A stretch of 64,000 nucleotides of DNA from Leptotrichia sp. oral taxon 223. Lineage in GTDB: Bacteria; Fusobacteriota; Fusobacteriia; Fusobacteriales; Leptotrichiaceae. Shown here piece by piece: positions 1-8,508 of this stretch (positions within the stretch are counted from its first letter, which is position 1; each line of letters opens with the position of its first letter). The notes under the pieces were generated by a model that was not told the origin of the DNA, did no database searches, and saw only the letters and a program-made list of their open reading frames with translations. The stretch is from positions 1,550,001 through 1,614,000 of the forward strand of contig NZ_JABXYU010000001.1 of assembly GCF_013394795.1 (NCBI RefSeq), read 5' to 3'. The translations under genes were made by a program, and so were the position numbers.

Positions 1-28
1 TTGACTTTTTAAAAAAACAAGGTATACT
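1..28 (+). promoter_or_regulatory. Promoter of the ula operon
   Basis: A -35 box TTGACT at 1-6 and a -10 box TATACT at 23-28 are separated by 16 bases. The element lies directly upstream of ulaG, so transcription would start near position 35. The window begins here, so upstream operators (for example for a UlaR-type repressor) cannot be seen. Confidence 0.65.
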
Positions 29-92
29 ATTGTTAGCAAAAAGAAAACACTTTAAACAATTTAATAACAAAATAATTTTAGGAGGGACAATT

Positions 93-1154
93 ATGTCAAA
101 AGTAGATGAAGTTACAAGAGAATCTTGGATTTTGGGAACATTCCCTGAATGGGGAACTTGGTTAAATGAGGAAATAGCTGAAACAGTAGTAAAACCAAAT
201 ACTGTAGCAATGTGGTGGCTTGGAAACATGGGACTTTGGATAAAGACAGAAGGAAATGCAAATATTGCAATGGATATCTGGGTAGCAACAGGTAAAAGAA
301 GTCAAAAGAATAAACTTATGAAGCCTAAACATCAACATCAAAGAGCAGTTGGATGTGTAGCTTTGCAGCCTAATTTAAGACTTACTCCTTGTGTTATAGA
401 TCCTTTTGCGATAGAAGGGCTGGATGCATTGCTTGCAACACATTCCCACAGTGATCATATAGATGTAAATGTTGCGGCGGCAGTTGTAAAAAATTGTCCA
501 GAAGCAAAATTCATAGGGCCAAAAACATGTATTGAAATTTGGAGAAAATGGGGAGTGCCTGAAGACAGACTTGTACAAATGAAACCAGGAGATGAAATAG
601 TAATCAAAGATGCGAAAATAAAAGCATTGGAATCATTTGACAGAACTATGCTTTTAACAGTTGCTGAAGATGTAACATTAAAAGGAAATTTACCGCCTGA
701 AATGGATGAAATGGCAGTAAACTATCTAGTTGAAACAACTGGCGGAAATATTTACAATGCAGGAGATTCGCACCATTCAAACTATTTTGTAAAACATGGA
801 AATGAAAACAAAGTGGACGTGGCATTTGTAGGGTATGGAGAAAACCCTAGAGGAATGACAGATAAATTGACTTCTTCAGATGTGCTAAGAGTGGCAGAAG
901 AATTAAAGACACAAGTAGTTATTCCATTACACCATGACATCTGGTCTAATTTTATGGCTGATCCGAAAGAAATCACTTTATTGTGGAATTACAGAAAAGA
1001 CAGAATGAAATATGAATTTAAGCCATACATATGGCAGCCTGGAGGGAAATTTGTATTCCCTGATAATAAAGACGATATGGAATATATGTACAGAAGAGGA
1101 TTTGAAGACGCATTCACAATAGAGCCTGATTTGCCATTTAAATCATTCTTATAA
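93..1154 (+). CDS. ulaG: L-ascorbate-6-phosphate lactonase UlaG
   Basis: This 353-residue protein matches UlaG, a cytoplasmic metallo-beta-lactamase-fold hydrolase that opens L-ascorbate 6-phosphate to 3-keto-L-gulonate 6-phosphate. The metal-binding signature HSHSDHID lies near residues 115-122, and later histidines (GDSHHSN, PLHHDIW) complete the usual metal site. I chose the ATG at 93 because GGAGGG lies at 81-86; an upstream in-frame ATG at 30 has no ribosome site and would fall at the expected transcription start. It is the first gene of a ulaGABCDEF operon. In E. coli ulaG is transcribed separately from ulaABCDEF, so having it at the head of one operon is a layout difference. Function is assigned from family resemblance and operon context. 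Confidence 0.93.
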   Translation: MSKVDEVTRESWILGTFPEWGTWLNEEIAETVVKPNTVAMWWLGNMGLWIKTEGNANIAMDIWVATGKRSQKNKLMKPKHQHQRAVGCVALQPNLRLTPCVIDPFAIEGLDALLATHSHSDHIDVNVAAAVVKNCPEAKFIGPKTCIEIWRKWGVPEDRLVQMKPGDEIVIKDAKIKALESFDRTMLLTVAEDVTLKGNLPPEMDEMAVNYLVETTGGNIYNAGDSHHSNYFVKHGNENKVDVAFVGYGENPRGMTDKLTSSDVLRVAEELKTQVVIPLHHDIWSNFMADPKEITLLWNYRKDRMKYEFKPYIWQPGGKFVFPDNKDDMEYMYRRGFEDAFTIEPDLPFKSFL

Positions 1155-1230
1155 TAATGATATAAAAATCATATCACATAAAAACTAATATTTAAATATA
1201 GAAATTACAATTTAGAAGGAGAAGGAAATC

Positions 1231-2688
1231 ATGGAGTTCTTAATGTTAATTGGAAAGTGGTTTGCACAAAATATTTTGACAAAGCCTGAGTTTTTTGTAG
1301 GTTTGTTAGTTTTCTTCGGATACTTGTTCATGGGGAAAAAAATCTATGAAGCAATCGGAGGATTTATTAAAGCGACAGTTGGATATATGATATTAAATGT
1401 AGGGGCTAAAGGGCTAGTTGTAACTTTTAGACCTATACTGGAAGCGCTGGGAAAAGAATTTCAGTTAAAAGCGGCGGTTATTGATCCATATTTTGGATTG
1501 CAGGCAGTAGAAGCGGCGTTAAAAACAATAGGGCAGACAACAGCTTCGGTTATGACGGCTTTATTAATAGGGTTTATTTTAAATATACTGCTAGTATTGT
1601 TTAGAAAAATAACTAAAATCAGAACATTATTCATAACAGGGCATATTATGCAGCAGCAAGCACAAACAGCTACTTGGATGTTATTCTTTTTATTCCCGCA
1701 GTTCAGAAATGTTACGGGAGTAGTGTTAATCGGTATATTTGTTGGAATTTACTGGGCTGTAGGATCTAACTTGTCAGTAGAGCCTACTCAAAGATTGACT
1801 GAAAATGCAGGATTTGCGATAGGGCATCAGCAAATGTTCGCAGTATGGGCAGCTGATAAATTGGCGCCAAAATTGGGAAATCCTAAAAAACGTTTAGATG
1901 ATTTGAAATTGCCAAATTGGCTTTCAATGCTGCATGACGATATTATTTCAACAGGGTTAATAATGATGATATTCTTTGGCGGAATAATGCTAGTTTTAGG
2001 GCCTAACCATTTTACATCTATAAAAGGTGGAGATATAGTAAGCGCATACGATCCTAAAAAACTATGGTTCGGAACTTACGTCATATCGACAACATTGTCA
2101 TTTGCAGTTTATTTAACAATATTGAAAACAGGTGTTAGAATGTTCGTATCAGAACTTACAGTGTCATTCCAAGGAATCTCAAATAAAATTTTACCAGGAT
2201 CATTCCCAGCGGTTGACTGTGCGGCAACATATGGATTCGGATCACCAAGCGCGGTATTGTTTGGATTTTTAGTAGGAACAGTGGCTCAATTTATTTCAAT
2301 AGCGCTGTTACTGATATTTAAATCTCCAATATTCATTATAACAGGATTCGTTCCAGTATTCTTTGACAATGCGACAATCGCAGTATTTGCAGATAAACGT
2401 GGCGGTGCAAGGGCGGCATTTATTTTATCAGCATTATCAGGAGTATTGCAGGTATTCTTAGGAGCGGCGGCAGTAATATTGTTCGGATTATCCGATTTTG
2501 GAGGATGGCATGGAAATATAGATCAAAGTACACTGTGGCTTGGACAAGGATTTATAATGAAATATTTAGGAATAATAGGATATGTGCTAGTAATTGTTAC
2601 AATGCTAATAATTCCTCAAATTCAATATGCAAAATCTAAAAATAAAGAGCAGTATTATGAAGGAACTGTAGATTTGGAAGAAAATTAA
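1231..2688 (+). CDS. ulaA: Ascorbate-specific PTS permease EIIC (UlaA)
   Basis: This 485-residue, highly hydrophobic protein is the membrane channel of the ascorbate phosphotransferase system (UlaA/SgaT family). It moves L-ascorbate across the inner membrane while UlaB phosphorylates it. About ten or eleven membrane segments are visible, and conserved polar stretches such as GHIMQQQAQTATWM and FPAVDCAATYGFGSPSAV fall between them. AGAAGGAGAAGG lies just before the ATG. It sits 76 bp after ulaG and 44 bp before ulaB. The length matches the family (about 465-485), so it looks intact. Confidence 0.94.
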   Translation: MEFLMLIGKWFAQNILTKPEFFVGLLVFFGYLFMGKKIYEAIGGFIKATVGYMILNVGAKGLVVTFRPILEALGKEFQLKAAVIDPYFGLQAVEAALKTIGQTTASVMTALLIGFILNILLVLFRKITKIRTLFITGHIMQQQAQTATWMLFFLFPQFRNVTGVVLIGIFVGIYWAVGSNLSVEPTQRLTENAGFAIGHQQMFAVWAADKLAPKLGNPKKRLDDLKLPNWLSMLHDDIISTGLIMMIFFGGIMLVLGPNHFTSIKGGDIVSAYDPKKLWFGTYVISTTLSFAVYLTILKTGVRMFVSELTVSFQGISNKILPGSFPAVDCAATYGFGSPSAVLFGFLVGTVAQFISIALLLIFKSPIFIITGFVPVFFDNATIAVFADKRGGARAAFILSALSGVLQVFLGAAAVILFGLSDFGGWHGNIDQSTLWLGQGFIMKYLGIIGYVLVIVTMLIIPQIQYAKSKNKEQYYEGTVDLEEN

Positions 2689-2732
2689 GAATTTTAATAA
2701 AAAAATAAAAATAAAGAAAGAAGTGATCATAA

Positions 2733-3014
2733 ATGATTAAAGTATTAGCAGTTTGCGGAAGCGGAATGGGAACAAGTATGATTATGAAATTAAAAGTTGG
2801 AAAAGTATTGCAAAAATTGGGAGTACAGGCAGATGTAAATTCATGCAGCCTGGGAGAAGCTAAATCAGGACTTTCAAATTATGACTTGGTTATTGCCTCA
2901 ACTCATATTGCGCCTGAATTAAAAGGCGGACCAAATACAAAAATAGTTGGACTTTTAAATTTACTTGATGAAAAAGAGCTTGAAAGTAAATTAAAAGAAG
3001 CTGGAATTGCATAA
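2733..3014 (+). CDS. ulaB: Ascorbate-specific PTS EIIB (UlaB)
   Basis: This 93-residue cytoplasmic protein has the EIIB P-loop-like signature CGSGMGTS starting at Cys8, the residue that accepts phosphate from UlaC and passes it to ascorbate in the UlaA channel. Size and fold pattern match the lactose/ascorbate EIIB family. It lies between ulaA and ulaC with gaps of 44 and 36 bp, consistent with cotranscription. AAAGAAGTG is a moderate ribosome site before the ATG. Confidence 0.93.
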   Translation: MIKVLAVCGSGMGTSMIMKLKVGKVLQKLGVQADVNSCSLGEAKSGLSNYDLVIASTHIAPELKGGPNTKIVGLLNLLDEKELESKLKEAGIA

Positions 3015-3050
3015 GAAAAACTGTATATTAAATAAGGAGGAAAACTTTTT

Positions 3051-3500
3051 ATGAATTTATTGGATTCCTTGAAGGAAAATAATTCTGTTGTGCTGCAGCA
3101 GGAGGCAGATAGCTGGGAAGAGGCTATAAAAACGTGCATGGCTCCACTTGCAGCAAATAATTCAATAGAACAAAAATATATTGAAAGCATAATAGAAAGA
3201 ACAAAAGAACTGGGGCCATTTTATATATTGGCACCAGGATTAGCAATGCCGCATGAAAGACCTGAAATGGGAGTAAATAAGAGTTCTTTCAGTTTTATAA
3301 CATTAAAGGAACCAGTGTCATTTCCAGATGGACAGGAAGTTGACATATTAATTGGACTGGCCGCTGAAAATGCAGAAGTTCACGCAGGTGAAGCTATTCC
3401 TCAAATAGTGATGCTTTTTGATGACGAGGAAATTTTTGATAAAATTAGAAAAGCAAAAAAACCGGAAGACATTTATAAATTGATAGAAGAAAAAGTATAA
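3051..3500 (+). CDS. ulaC: Ascorbate-specific PTS EIIA (UlaC)
   Basis: This 149-residue protein belongs to the mannitol/fructose-type EIIA domain family. The phospho-accepting histidine is His68 in the context LAMPHERPE, which receives phosphate from HPr (an HPr gene lies at 48523 in this window) and gives it to UlaB Cys8. AAGGAGGAAA precedes the ATG. It lies 18 bp before ulaD. The length equals the stand-alone UlaC of enterobacteria, so this ascorbate PTS has three separate subunits with no fusion. Confidence 0.93.
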   Translation: MNLLDSLKENNSVVLQQEADSWEEAIKTCMAPLAANNSIEQKYIESIIERTKELGPFYILAPGLAMPHERPEMGVNKSSFSFITLKEPVSFPDGQEVDILIGLAAENAEVHAGEAIPQIVMLFDDEEIFDKIRKAKKPEDIYKLIEEKV

Positions 3501-3518
3501 AATAGGAGGAGAAAACAA

Positions 3519-4178
3519 ATGGCAAAACCATTATTACAAGTAGCATTAGATCATTCTGACTTAAAAGGTGCAATAAAAGCGGCAGTATCAGTTGGAAAAG
3601 AAGTTGATGTGATAGAAGCTGGAACTGTGTGTTTATTACAAGTTGGGAGCGAATTAGTGGAAGTACTGAGAAACTTGTTTCCTGAAAAAATAATAGTGGC
3701 AGATACAAAATGCGCAGATGCAGGAGGAACAGTTGCTAAAAATAATGCAGTTCGTGGAGCGGACTGGATGACATGTATCTGTTCTGCTACAATTCCTACA
3801 ATGAAAGCGGCGTTAAAAGCTATAAAGGAAGTGCGTGGAGAACGAGGAGAAATTCAAGTGGAACTGTATGGCGACTGGACTTATGAACAAGCTCAGCTTT
3901 GGCTAGATGCGGGAATTAATCAGGCTATTTACCATCAAAGCAGAGATGCCTTGCTGGCTGGAGAAACTTGGGGAGAAAAAGACTTGACTAAAGTCAAGAA
4001 ATTAATTGAAATGGGATTCAAGGTTTCTGTAACAGGAGGGTTAAATACAGATACGCTTAAATTATTTGAAGGTGTTGATGTATTTACATTTATTGCAGGA
4101 CGTGGAATTACTGAAGCGGATGATCCGGCAGCGGCGGCAAGAGCATTTAAAGCAGAAATTGATAAATATTGGAAATAA
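3519..4178 (+). CDS. ulaD: 3-keto-L-gulonate-6-phosphate decarboxylase
   Basis: This 219-residue TIM-barrel protein is a member of the OMP-decarboxylase suprafamily. It converts 3-keto-L-gulonate 6-phosphate to L-xylulose 5-phosphate plus CO2. The family's catalytic motif appears as DTKCADAGG near residues 68-76, after an N-terminal ALDHSDL strand. The phosphate-binding end is seen as VTGGLN and IAGRGITEADDP. AGGAGGAGA precedes the ATG. Hexulose-6-phosphate synthases are close relatives, but the ula neighbours decide the call. Confidence 0.92.
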   Translation: MAKPLLQVALDHSDLKGAIKAAVSVGKEVDVIEAGTVCLLQVGSELVEVLRNLFPEKIIVADTKCADAGGTVAKNNAVRGADWMTCICSATIPTMKAALKAIKEVRGERGEIQVELYGDWTYEQAQLWLDAGINQAIYHQSRDALLAGETWGEKDLTKVKKLIEMGFKVSVTGGLNTDTLKLFEGVDVFTFIAGRGITEADDPAAAARAFKAEIDKYWK

Positions 4179-4207
4179 TCTTGAAAAATTTTAAAATTAA
4201 ACATTTT

Positions 4208-4278
4208 TACCCTTAAGTATTCATTTTATAAATTTTAAATAGAAATGGTTAATCTGGATACTTGAGGGTAGAGTTTTT
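4208..4278 (+). terminator. Long intercistronic hairpin between ulaD and ulaE
   Basis: The arms at 4208-4222 and 4256-4270 pair over 15 positions, with two G-U wobbles, around a 33-base loop, followed by GAGTTTTT. This resembles a partial intrinsic terminator or an RNA-processing hairpin that would make ulaEF less abundant than ulaGABCD. No clear second promoter for ulaE is seen in the 40 bases that follow. Confidence 0.6.
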
Positions 4279-4317
4279 AAAGATTGCTGAACAATTTAAA
4301 TAAAATAGAGGAGTAAT

Positions 4318-5193
4318 ATGAAAAATTTAAACAAATTAAATTTGGGAATATATGAAAAGGCTCTTCCTAAGGATATTGACTGGGTGGAAAGAATAAAGCT
4401 GGTTAAGGAATGTGGTTATGATTTTGTGGAAATTTCGATAGATGAAACTGACGAAAGGCTTGCAAGGCTGGACTGGACTAATGATGAAATAAACAGGATT
4501 CATAAGGCGTTAATAGATACAGGAGTTAGAATTCCGTCAATGTGCTTTAGTGGACATAGAAGATTTCCAATGGGAAGCATGGATGAAAAGATTAGGGAAA
4601 AGGCTATGGAGCTTATGCAAAAGGCAATAATCTTTACAGATAAAATGGGAATTAGAACGATTCAGATGGCTGGATACGATGTTTATTACGAAACAGGCAA
4701 CGAGCAGACTAAAAAATATTTTACTGAAAACTTGAAAAAAGCAGTAGAATGGGCTTCTTCATATAATGTAACATTGTCAATAGAAATTATGGATCATCCA
4801 TTTATAAATTCCATTTCAAAATATATGGAATATGCCAATATAATTAAATCTCCATGGTTAAAGGTTTATCCTGATGTAGGAAATTTGACGGCATGGCCTG
4901 AAAATGACACGCTGAAAGAATTGGAACTTGGAATAAAAAATGGAGAAATAACAGGAATCCATTTGAAAGACACTTTAGCAGTAACTGACACTTTTGAAGG
5001 GAAATTTAAGGAAGTGCCTTTTGGAGAAGGATGTGTAGATTTTCCAAAAGTATTTAAAAAATTAAAGGAATTAAATTATAAAGGACCTTTTTTGATAGAA
5101 ATGTGGACTGAAAAATCGGATAATCCAATTGAGGAAGTAAAAAAGGCAAAGCAATGGATGCTGGATAAAATGAAGGAAGGTGGATTTATCTAA
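4318..5193 (+). CDS. ulaE: L-xylulose-5-phosphate 3-epimerase UlaE
   Basis: This 291-residue protein is a class II sugar-phosphate isomerase/epimerase with an AP-endonuclease-2-like TIM barrel. It converts L-xylulose 5-phosphate to L-ribulose 5-phosphate. Likely metal ligands are the glutamate in SIEIMDHP, the aspartate in VYPDVGNL, the histidine in GIHLKDT and the glutamate in FLIEMWTE, the spacing expected of UlaE/SgbU proteins. GAGGAG lies before the ATG. Its stop codon overlaps the ulaF start by one base (TAATG), implying translational coupling. Confidence 0.92.
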   Translation: MKNLNKLNLGIYEKALPKDIDWVERIKLVKECGYDFVEISIDETDERLARLDWTNDEINRIHKALIDTGVRIPSMCFSGHRRFPMGSMDEKIREKAMELMQKAIIFTDKMGIRTIQMAGYDVYYETGNEQTKKYFTENLKKAVEWASSYNVTLSIEIMDHPFINSISKYMEYANIIKSPWLKVYPDVGNLTAWPENDTLKELELGIKNGEITGIHLKDTLAVTDTFEGKFKEVPFGEGCVDFPKVFKKLKELNYKGPFLIEMWTEKSDNPIEEVKKAKQWMLDKMKEGGFI

Positions 5194-5894
5194 TGCTGGA
5201 AAAATTAAAGGAGCAAGTATTTAAGGCAAATTTAGAATTGCCAAAAAAAGGGCTAGTATTATTTACTTGGGGAAATGTGAGCGGAATTGACAGGGGAAAA
5301 AATCTAATTGTTATAAAACCTAGCGGTGTGGACTATGAAACAATGAAAGTGGAAGATATGGTAGTGGTGGATCTGGATGGAAATGTTGTGGAAGGTGATT
5401 TAAACCCTTCATCAGATACTCCTACACATATTGAACTTTATAAAAAGTTTCCTTCAATAGGAGGAATTGTTCATACTCATTCAACAAATGCCACAATATG
5501 GGCTCAAAGTAGAAGAGACATACCTGCCTACGGAACAACAAATGCTGACTATTTTTATGGTTCAGTACCTTGTACAAGAAAAATGACGCCTGAAGAAATT
5601 GCCGGCGAATATGAAAAGGAAACAGGGACAGTGATTATAGAAACTTTTGAAAAAAGGAAACTAAACCCTCAGTATATTCCAGGAGTTCTTGTAAATAGTC
5701 ACGGACCTTTCACTTGGGGGAAAAACCCTGATGAAGCTGTCTACAATTCAGTTGTTCTGGAAGAAGTTGCAAAAATGGCAATGTTTACTGAAATAGTAAA
5801 TAAAGACATCAAACCAATGCAACAGGAATTACTGGACAAACATTTTTTGAGAAAACATGGGGCTAATGCCTATTACGGACAAAAGAAAAAATAA
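5193..5894 (+). CDS. ulaF: L-ribulose-5-phosphate 4-epimerase UlaF
   Basis: This 233-residue class II aldolase-fold, zinc-dependent enzyme (AraD/UlaF/SgbE family) converts L-ribulose 5-phosphate to D-xylulose 5-phosphate, the end product of ascorbate breakdown and the entry point to the pentose phosphate pathway. Zinc-binding histidines are visible in [15 protein letters not shown] and [10 protein letters not shown]. The N-terminal TWGNVSG and the KPSGVDY motif match the phosphate site. The start codon overlaps the ulaE stop. It ends the ula operon; no arabinose or xylose genes lie nearby, so UlaF is preferred over AraD. Confidence 0.9.
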   Translation: MLEKLKEQVFKANLELPKKGLVLFTWGNVSGIDRGKNLIVIKPSGVDYETMKVEDMVVVDLDGNVVEGDLNPSSDTPTHIELYKKFPSIGGIVHTHSTNATIWAQSRRDIPAYGTTNADYFYGSVPCTRKMTPEEIAGEYEKETGTVIIETFEKRKLNPQYIPGVLVNSHGPFTWGKNPDEAVYNSVVLEEVAKMAMFTEIVNKDIKPMQQELLDKHFLRKHGANAYYGQKKK

Positions 5895-5934
5895 ACTATA
5901 AAACTGCATTTATTATACAGTAAGGTTTCAGCAG

Positions 5935-5963
5935 TTCACAAAATCATAAAATTATGATATTAT
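5935..5963 (+). promoter_or_regulatory. Promoter with internal palindrome upstream of the XRE regulator
   Basis: TTCACA at 5935-5940 and TATTAT at 5958-5963 are 17 bases apart. The spacer and first base of the -10 box contain a perfect 7-2-7 inverted repeat at 5943-5958 (ATCATAA, AA, TTATGAT). A dimeric XRE-type repressor could bind here and block its own promoter. The palindrome is read directly; the binding protein is inferred from position. Confidence 0.6.
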
Positions 5964-5994
5964 ATTATGTACAATAAATTAATAAGGTGAAGAA

Positions 5995-6399
5995 ATGGCT
6001 GAAAATGACAGTATAAAAACTAACTCCAATCTTGTGGAAGCATTAGGATACTATATAAAAAATAAAAGACTGCAAAAAAAGATAGGACTAAGAGAAATGG
6101 CAGAAATGCTAAAAATCAGTCCGGCTTATTTATCCAATCTGGAATCAGGCAAACATAATATGACAAACCCTCTTTTACTCAAAAAAATTGCCAAAATTTT
6201 GAAGATAGATCATCTTACACTGTTTAAAATAATAGGCTATACAGATAAAGATATGTCAGATTTGAAAAAAGAGCTGACTAATGAGATAATCGAGGAGTTT
6301 TCTGATATAAATATTGGAGAAATAATCAGAAATCTGATGGAGATGAGTTCAGAAAAGATAGAGTTAGTTAAGCAGTATATAGAACTGTTAAACAAGTAG
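5995..6399 (+). CDS. XRE-family helix-turn-helix regulator
   Basis: This 134-residue DNA-binding protein carries a Cro/CI-type helix-turn-helix at about residues 17-72, with the recognition region ISPAYLSNLESGKHN. The acidic, helical C-terminal part (residues 80-134) probably mediates dimerisation and resembles no metabolite-binding domain I know. AAGGTGAAGA precedes the ATG. It has its own promoter, palindrome and terminator, so it is a single-gene unit between the ula operon and the transketolase genes. It may regulate itself and perhaps either neighbour; that is inference from location. Confidence 0.85.
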   Translation: MAENDSIKTNSNLVEALGYYIKNKRLQKKIGLREMAEMLKISPAYLSNLESGKHNMTNPLLLKKIAKILKIDHLTLFKIIGYTDKDMSDLKKELTNEIIEEFSDINIGEIIRNLMEMSSEKIELVKQYIELLNK

Positions 6400-6420
6400 A
6401 TACTGCTTTTTTTAAAAATA

Positions 6421-6455
6421 AAGAGAGTTCCCAGTTTTATGGCCGCTCTCTTTTT
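6421..6455 (+). terminator. Intrinsic terminator after the XRE gene
   Basis: AAGAGAG at 6421-6427 pairs with CTCTCTT at 6446-6452, followed by a run of T. It ends the XRE transcript 24 bases before the transketolase start, so tkt transcription must depend on read-through or a promoter inside this short region. Confidence 0.75.
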
Positions 6456-6478
6456 AATATTAATTTTAGGAGGCTTTT

Positions 6479-7297
6479 ATGAGAATTGAAGATTTGAAAA
6501 AAAAGGCAAAAACATTGAGAAAAGACATTATTGAAATGATTTACAGGGCAAAATCAGGACATCCAGGAGGTTCACTTTCGATTGCTGATATTCTGGCTGT
6601 GCTTTACTGGAAGGAAATGAACATTGACCCAGAAAATCCAAAAATGGAAAACAGGGATAGATTAGTTCTTAGTAAAGGGCATGCTGCTCCTGCACTGTAT
6701 GCGGCTTTGATTGAAAAAGGATTTTTAGGAGATGAAGGAAAGAATCTTATTCCAACACTTAGAAAATGGCACTCTCCGCTTCAGGGGCATCCTGATATGA
6801 AAAAGCTGGCTGGAGTTGAAATGTCAACAGGTTCACTTGGACAAGGACTATCTGCAGCAAACGGAATGGCTTTAAGTGCAAAAATTTACAATAACGATTA
6901 CAGAGTTTATACAATCTTAGGAGATGGAGAATTGCAGGAAGGGCAAGTTTGGGAAGCGGCTATGACAGCTGCACATTACAAGCTTGACAATTTAGTTGCG
7001 ATAGTTGACTATAACAACTTGCAGATTGACGGAAAAGTTTCGGATGTAATGGATGTCGCTCCAGTTGGAGAAAAATTCAAGGCTTTCAAATGGAATGTAA
7101 TTGAGATTGATGGACACAATTATGAAGAAATCATAAATGCTTTTGAGACAGCAAGAACTGTGAAAGGACAGCCAACAGTAATAGTTGCAAACACTGTAAA
7201 AGGAAAAGGTGTTTCATTTATGGAAAATAATGCAGGATTCCATGGAGCCGCTCCAAGTGATGAAGAATACAATAAGGCAATGGAAGAGTTGATCTAA
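6479..7297 (+). CDS. Transketolase, N-terminal (thiamine-diphosphate binding) subunit
   Basis: This 272-residue protein is the N-terminal half of a split transketolase. It carries the thiamine-diphosphate motif GDGELQEGQVWEAAM near residues 143-157 and ends with a metal-ligand asparagine region, VAIVDYNNLQIDG. Histidines in the contexts GHPGGS and KGHAAPALY match the transketolase active site. AGGAGG precedes the ATG. With the C-terminal subunit it would interconvert pentose, triose and hexose phosphates, taking up the D-xylulose 5-phosphate made by the ula pathway. Split transketolases are known in Firmicutes, archaea and Fusobacteria. The partner gene starts after an unusually long 190-base spacer. 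Confidence 0.92.
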   Translation: MRIEDLKKKAKTLRKDIIEMIYRAKSGHPGGSLSIADILAVLYWKEMNIDPENPKMENRDRLVLSKGHAAPALYAALIEKGFLGDEGKNLIPTLRKWHSPLQGHPDMKKLAGVEMSTGSLGQGLSAANGMALSAKIYNNDYRVYTILGDGELQEGQVWEAAMTAAHYKLDNLVAIVDYNNLQIDGKVSDVMDVAPVGEKFKAFKWNVIEIDGHNYEEIINAFETARTVKGQPTVIVANTVKGKGVSFMENNAGFHGAAPSDEEYNKAMEELI

Positions 7298-7490
7298 GAT
7301 TGAAATTACTAGGCTTGCTCGGAAACTATACATATTTAAGATTTGATAAAATAAGTGTTCTGAAGCAAGGGGTCTTGACACCTTGTGTAAATAAAAGAAC
7401 TCATGTTATCGAACAGGTCTACTGTGTAAACAGGAATTATAAACTTTTAGAAAAGACCAAATATCAATATAAAAATAGGAGAATATGAGA
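7298..7490 (+). other. Unexplained spacer inside the split transketolase pair
   Basis: The 190 bases between the two transketolase subunits hold no convincing gene. A 62-codon frame opens from a TTG at 7300 but has no ribosome site. A hairpin at 7366-7385 (CAAGG-GTC arms with one mismatch and a two-base loop) lies in the middle. In that frame a short SVLKQG stretch loosely recalls the SLKQE-type tail of IS200/IS605 TnpB proteins, so a leftover element end is one possibility, held weakly. Confidence 0.4.
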
Positions 7491-8420
7491 ATGGAAAAAA
7501 AATCAACTAGAGTAGCTTATGGAGAAGCGTTAGTTAAATTGGGAAAAGTAAATAAAGATGTGGTAGTGCTGGAAGCAGACTTGTCAAAGTCAACAATGAC
7601 TGCATATTTTAAAAAAGAGTTTCCAGAAAGACATATAAATGTCGGGATTGCAGAAGCTGATATGATTGGAACAGCGGCAGGTATTGCAACGACTGGGAAA
7701 ATACCGTTTGCCTCAACTTTTGCACATTTTGCGGCAGGACGTGCATTTGATCAGATTAGAAACTCGGTGGCATATCCGCAGTTAAATGTTAAGATTTGTC
7801 CAACTCATGCAGGAGTTTCGCTGGGAGAGGATGGAGGTTCGCACCAGTCAGTTGAGGATATGGCTTTGATGCGTGCAATTCCAGGAATGGTGGTGCTATC
7901 GCCAGCAGATGCGGTTGAAACAGAAAAAATGATTTTTGCAGCAGCCGAATACAAAGGGCCTGTTTACGTAAGATTGGGAAGACTGAATATTCCAGTATTA
8001 TTTGATGAAAACTATAAATTTGAAATAGGGAAAGCCGCAACTTTGACAGAAGGAAACGATGTGGCAATTTTAGCGACAGGACTTATGGTTTCAGAAGCTC
8101 TTGAGGCGGCGAAATTACTGGAAGAAAAAGGTGTAAAGGCAAGAGTGGTTAATGTTTCTACGATAAAGCCGCTAGATAAAGAAACAGTTCTAAAAGCTGC
8201 AAAAGAATGTAAATTTATTGTAACAAGTGAAGAACATTCTGTAATTGGAGGACTTGGAAGCGCAGTTTCAGAATACTTGTCAGAAGTTCACCCTACAAAA
8301 GTGATAAAACACGGAATACAGGATATTTTTGGACAAAGTGCAGATGGAGAAACTATGCTTACGAATTATGGGCTTAGAGCGAAGGATATTATAGAAATAG
8401 TACTAAATAATTTAAAATAG
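7491..8420 (+). CDS. Transketolase, C-terminal (pyrimidine-binding) subunit
   Basis: This 309-residue protein is the second half of the split transketolase, with the pyrimidine-binding and C-terminal domains. The conserved stretch HINVGIAEADMIGTAAGIA near residues 44-62 contains the glutamate that activates thiamine diphosphate. HAGVSLGEDGGSHQSVED and LGRLN are typical of the family. I chose the ATG at 7491 because AGGAGA at 7477-7482 is correctly spaced from it, whereas the ATG at 7485 lies only two bases after the site. It forms a heterodimeric enzyme with the product of 6479-7297. Confidence 0.92.
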   Translation: MEKKSTRVAYGEALVKLGKVNKDVVVLEADLSKSTMTAYFKKEFPERHINVGIAEADMIGTAAGIATTGKIPFASTFAHFAAGRAFDQIRNSVAYPQLNVKICPTHAGVSLGEDGGSHQSVEDMALMRAIPGMVVLSPADAVETEKMIFAAAEYKGPVYVRLGRLNIPVLFDENYKFEIGKAATLTEGNDVAILATGLMVSEALEAAKLLEEKGVKARVVNVSTIKPLDKETVLKAAKECKFIVTSEEHSVIGGLGSAVSEYLSEVHPTKVIKHGIQDIFGQSADGETMLTNYGLRAKDIIEIVLNNLK

Positions 8421-8442
8421 TAAATAAGTGAGCAATGATAGA

Positions 8443-8486
8443 AAAGCCATACTAATTTTCATAATGAGGAGAATAGGTATGGCTTT
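8443..8486 (+). other. Hairpin upstream of the phosphohexomutase gene
   Basis: A perfect 10-base inverted repeat (AAAGCCATAC at 8443-8452 and GTATGGCTTT at 8477-8486) encloses 24 bases and ends just before the ribosome site of the next gene. No T-run follows, so it looks like an mRNA structure (stability, processing or translational control) rather than a terminator. Confidence 0.55.
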
Positions 8487-8508
8487 ACTTGAAAGGAGAG
8501 GTATTTTT

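Noticed and set aside
7300-7488. A 62-codon frame between the two transketolase genes
   Set aside because: It opens from a TTG with no ribosome site, has no recognisable motif, and ends at the next gene's ribosome site. I treat it as spacer sequence.
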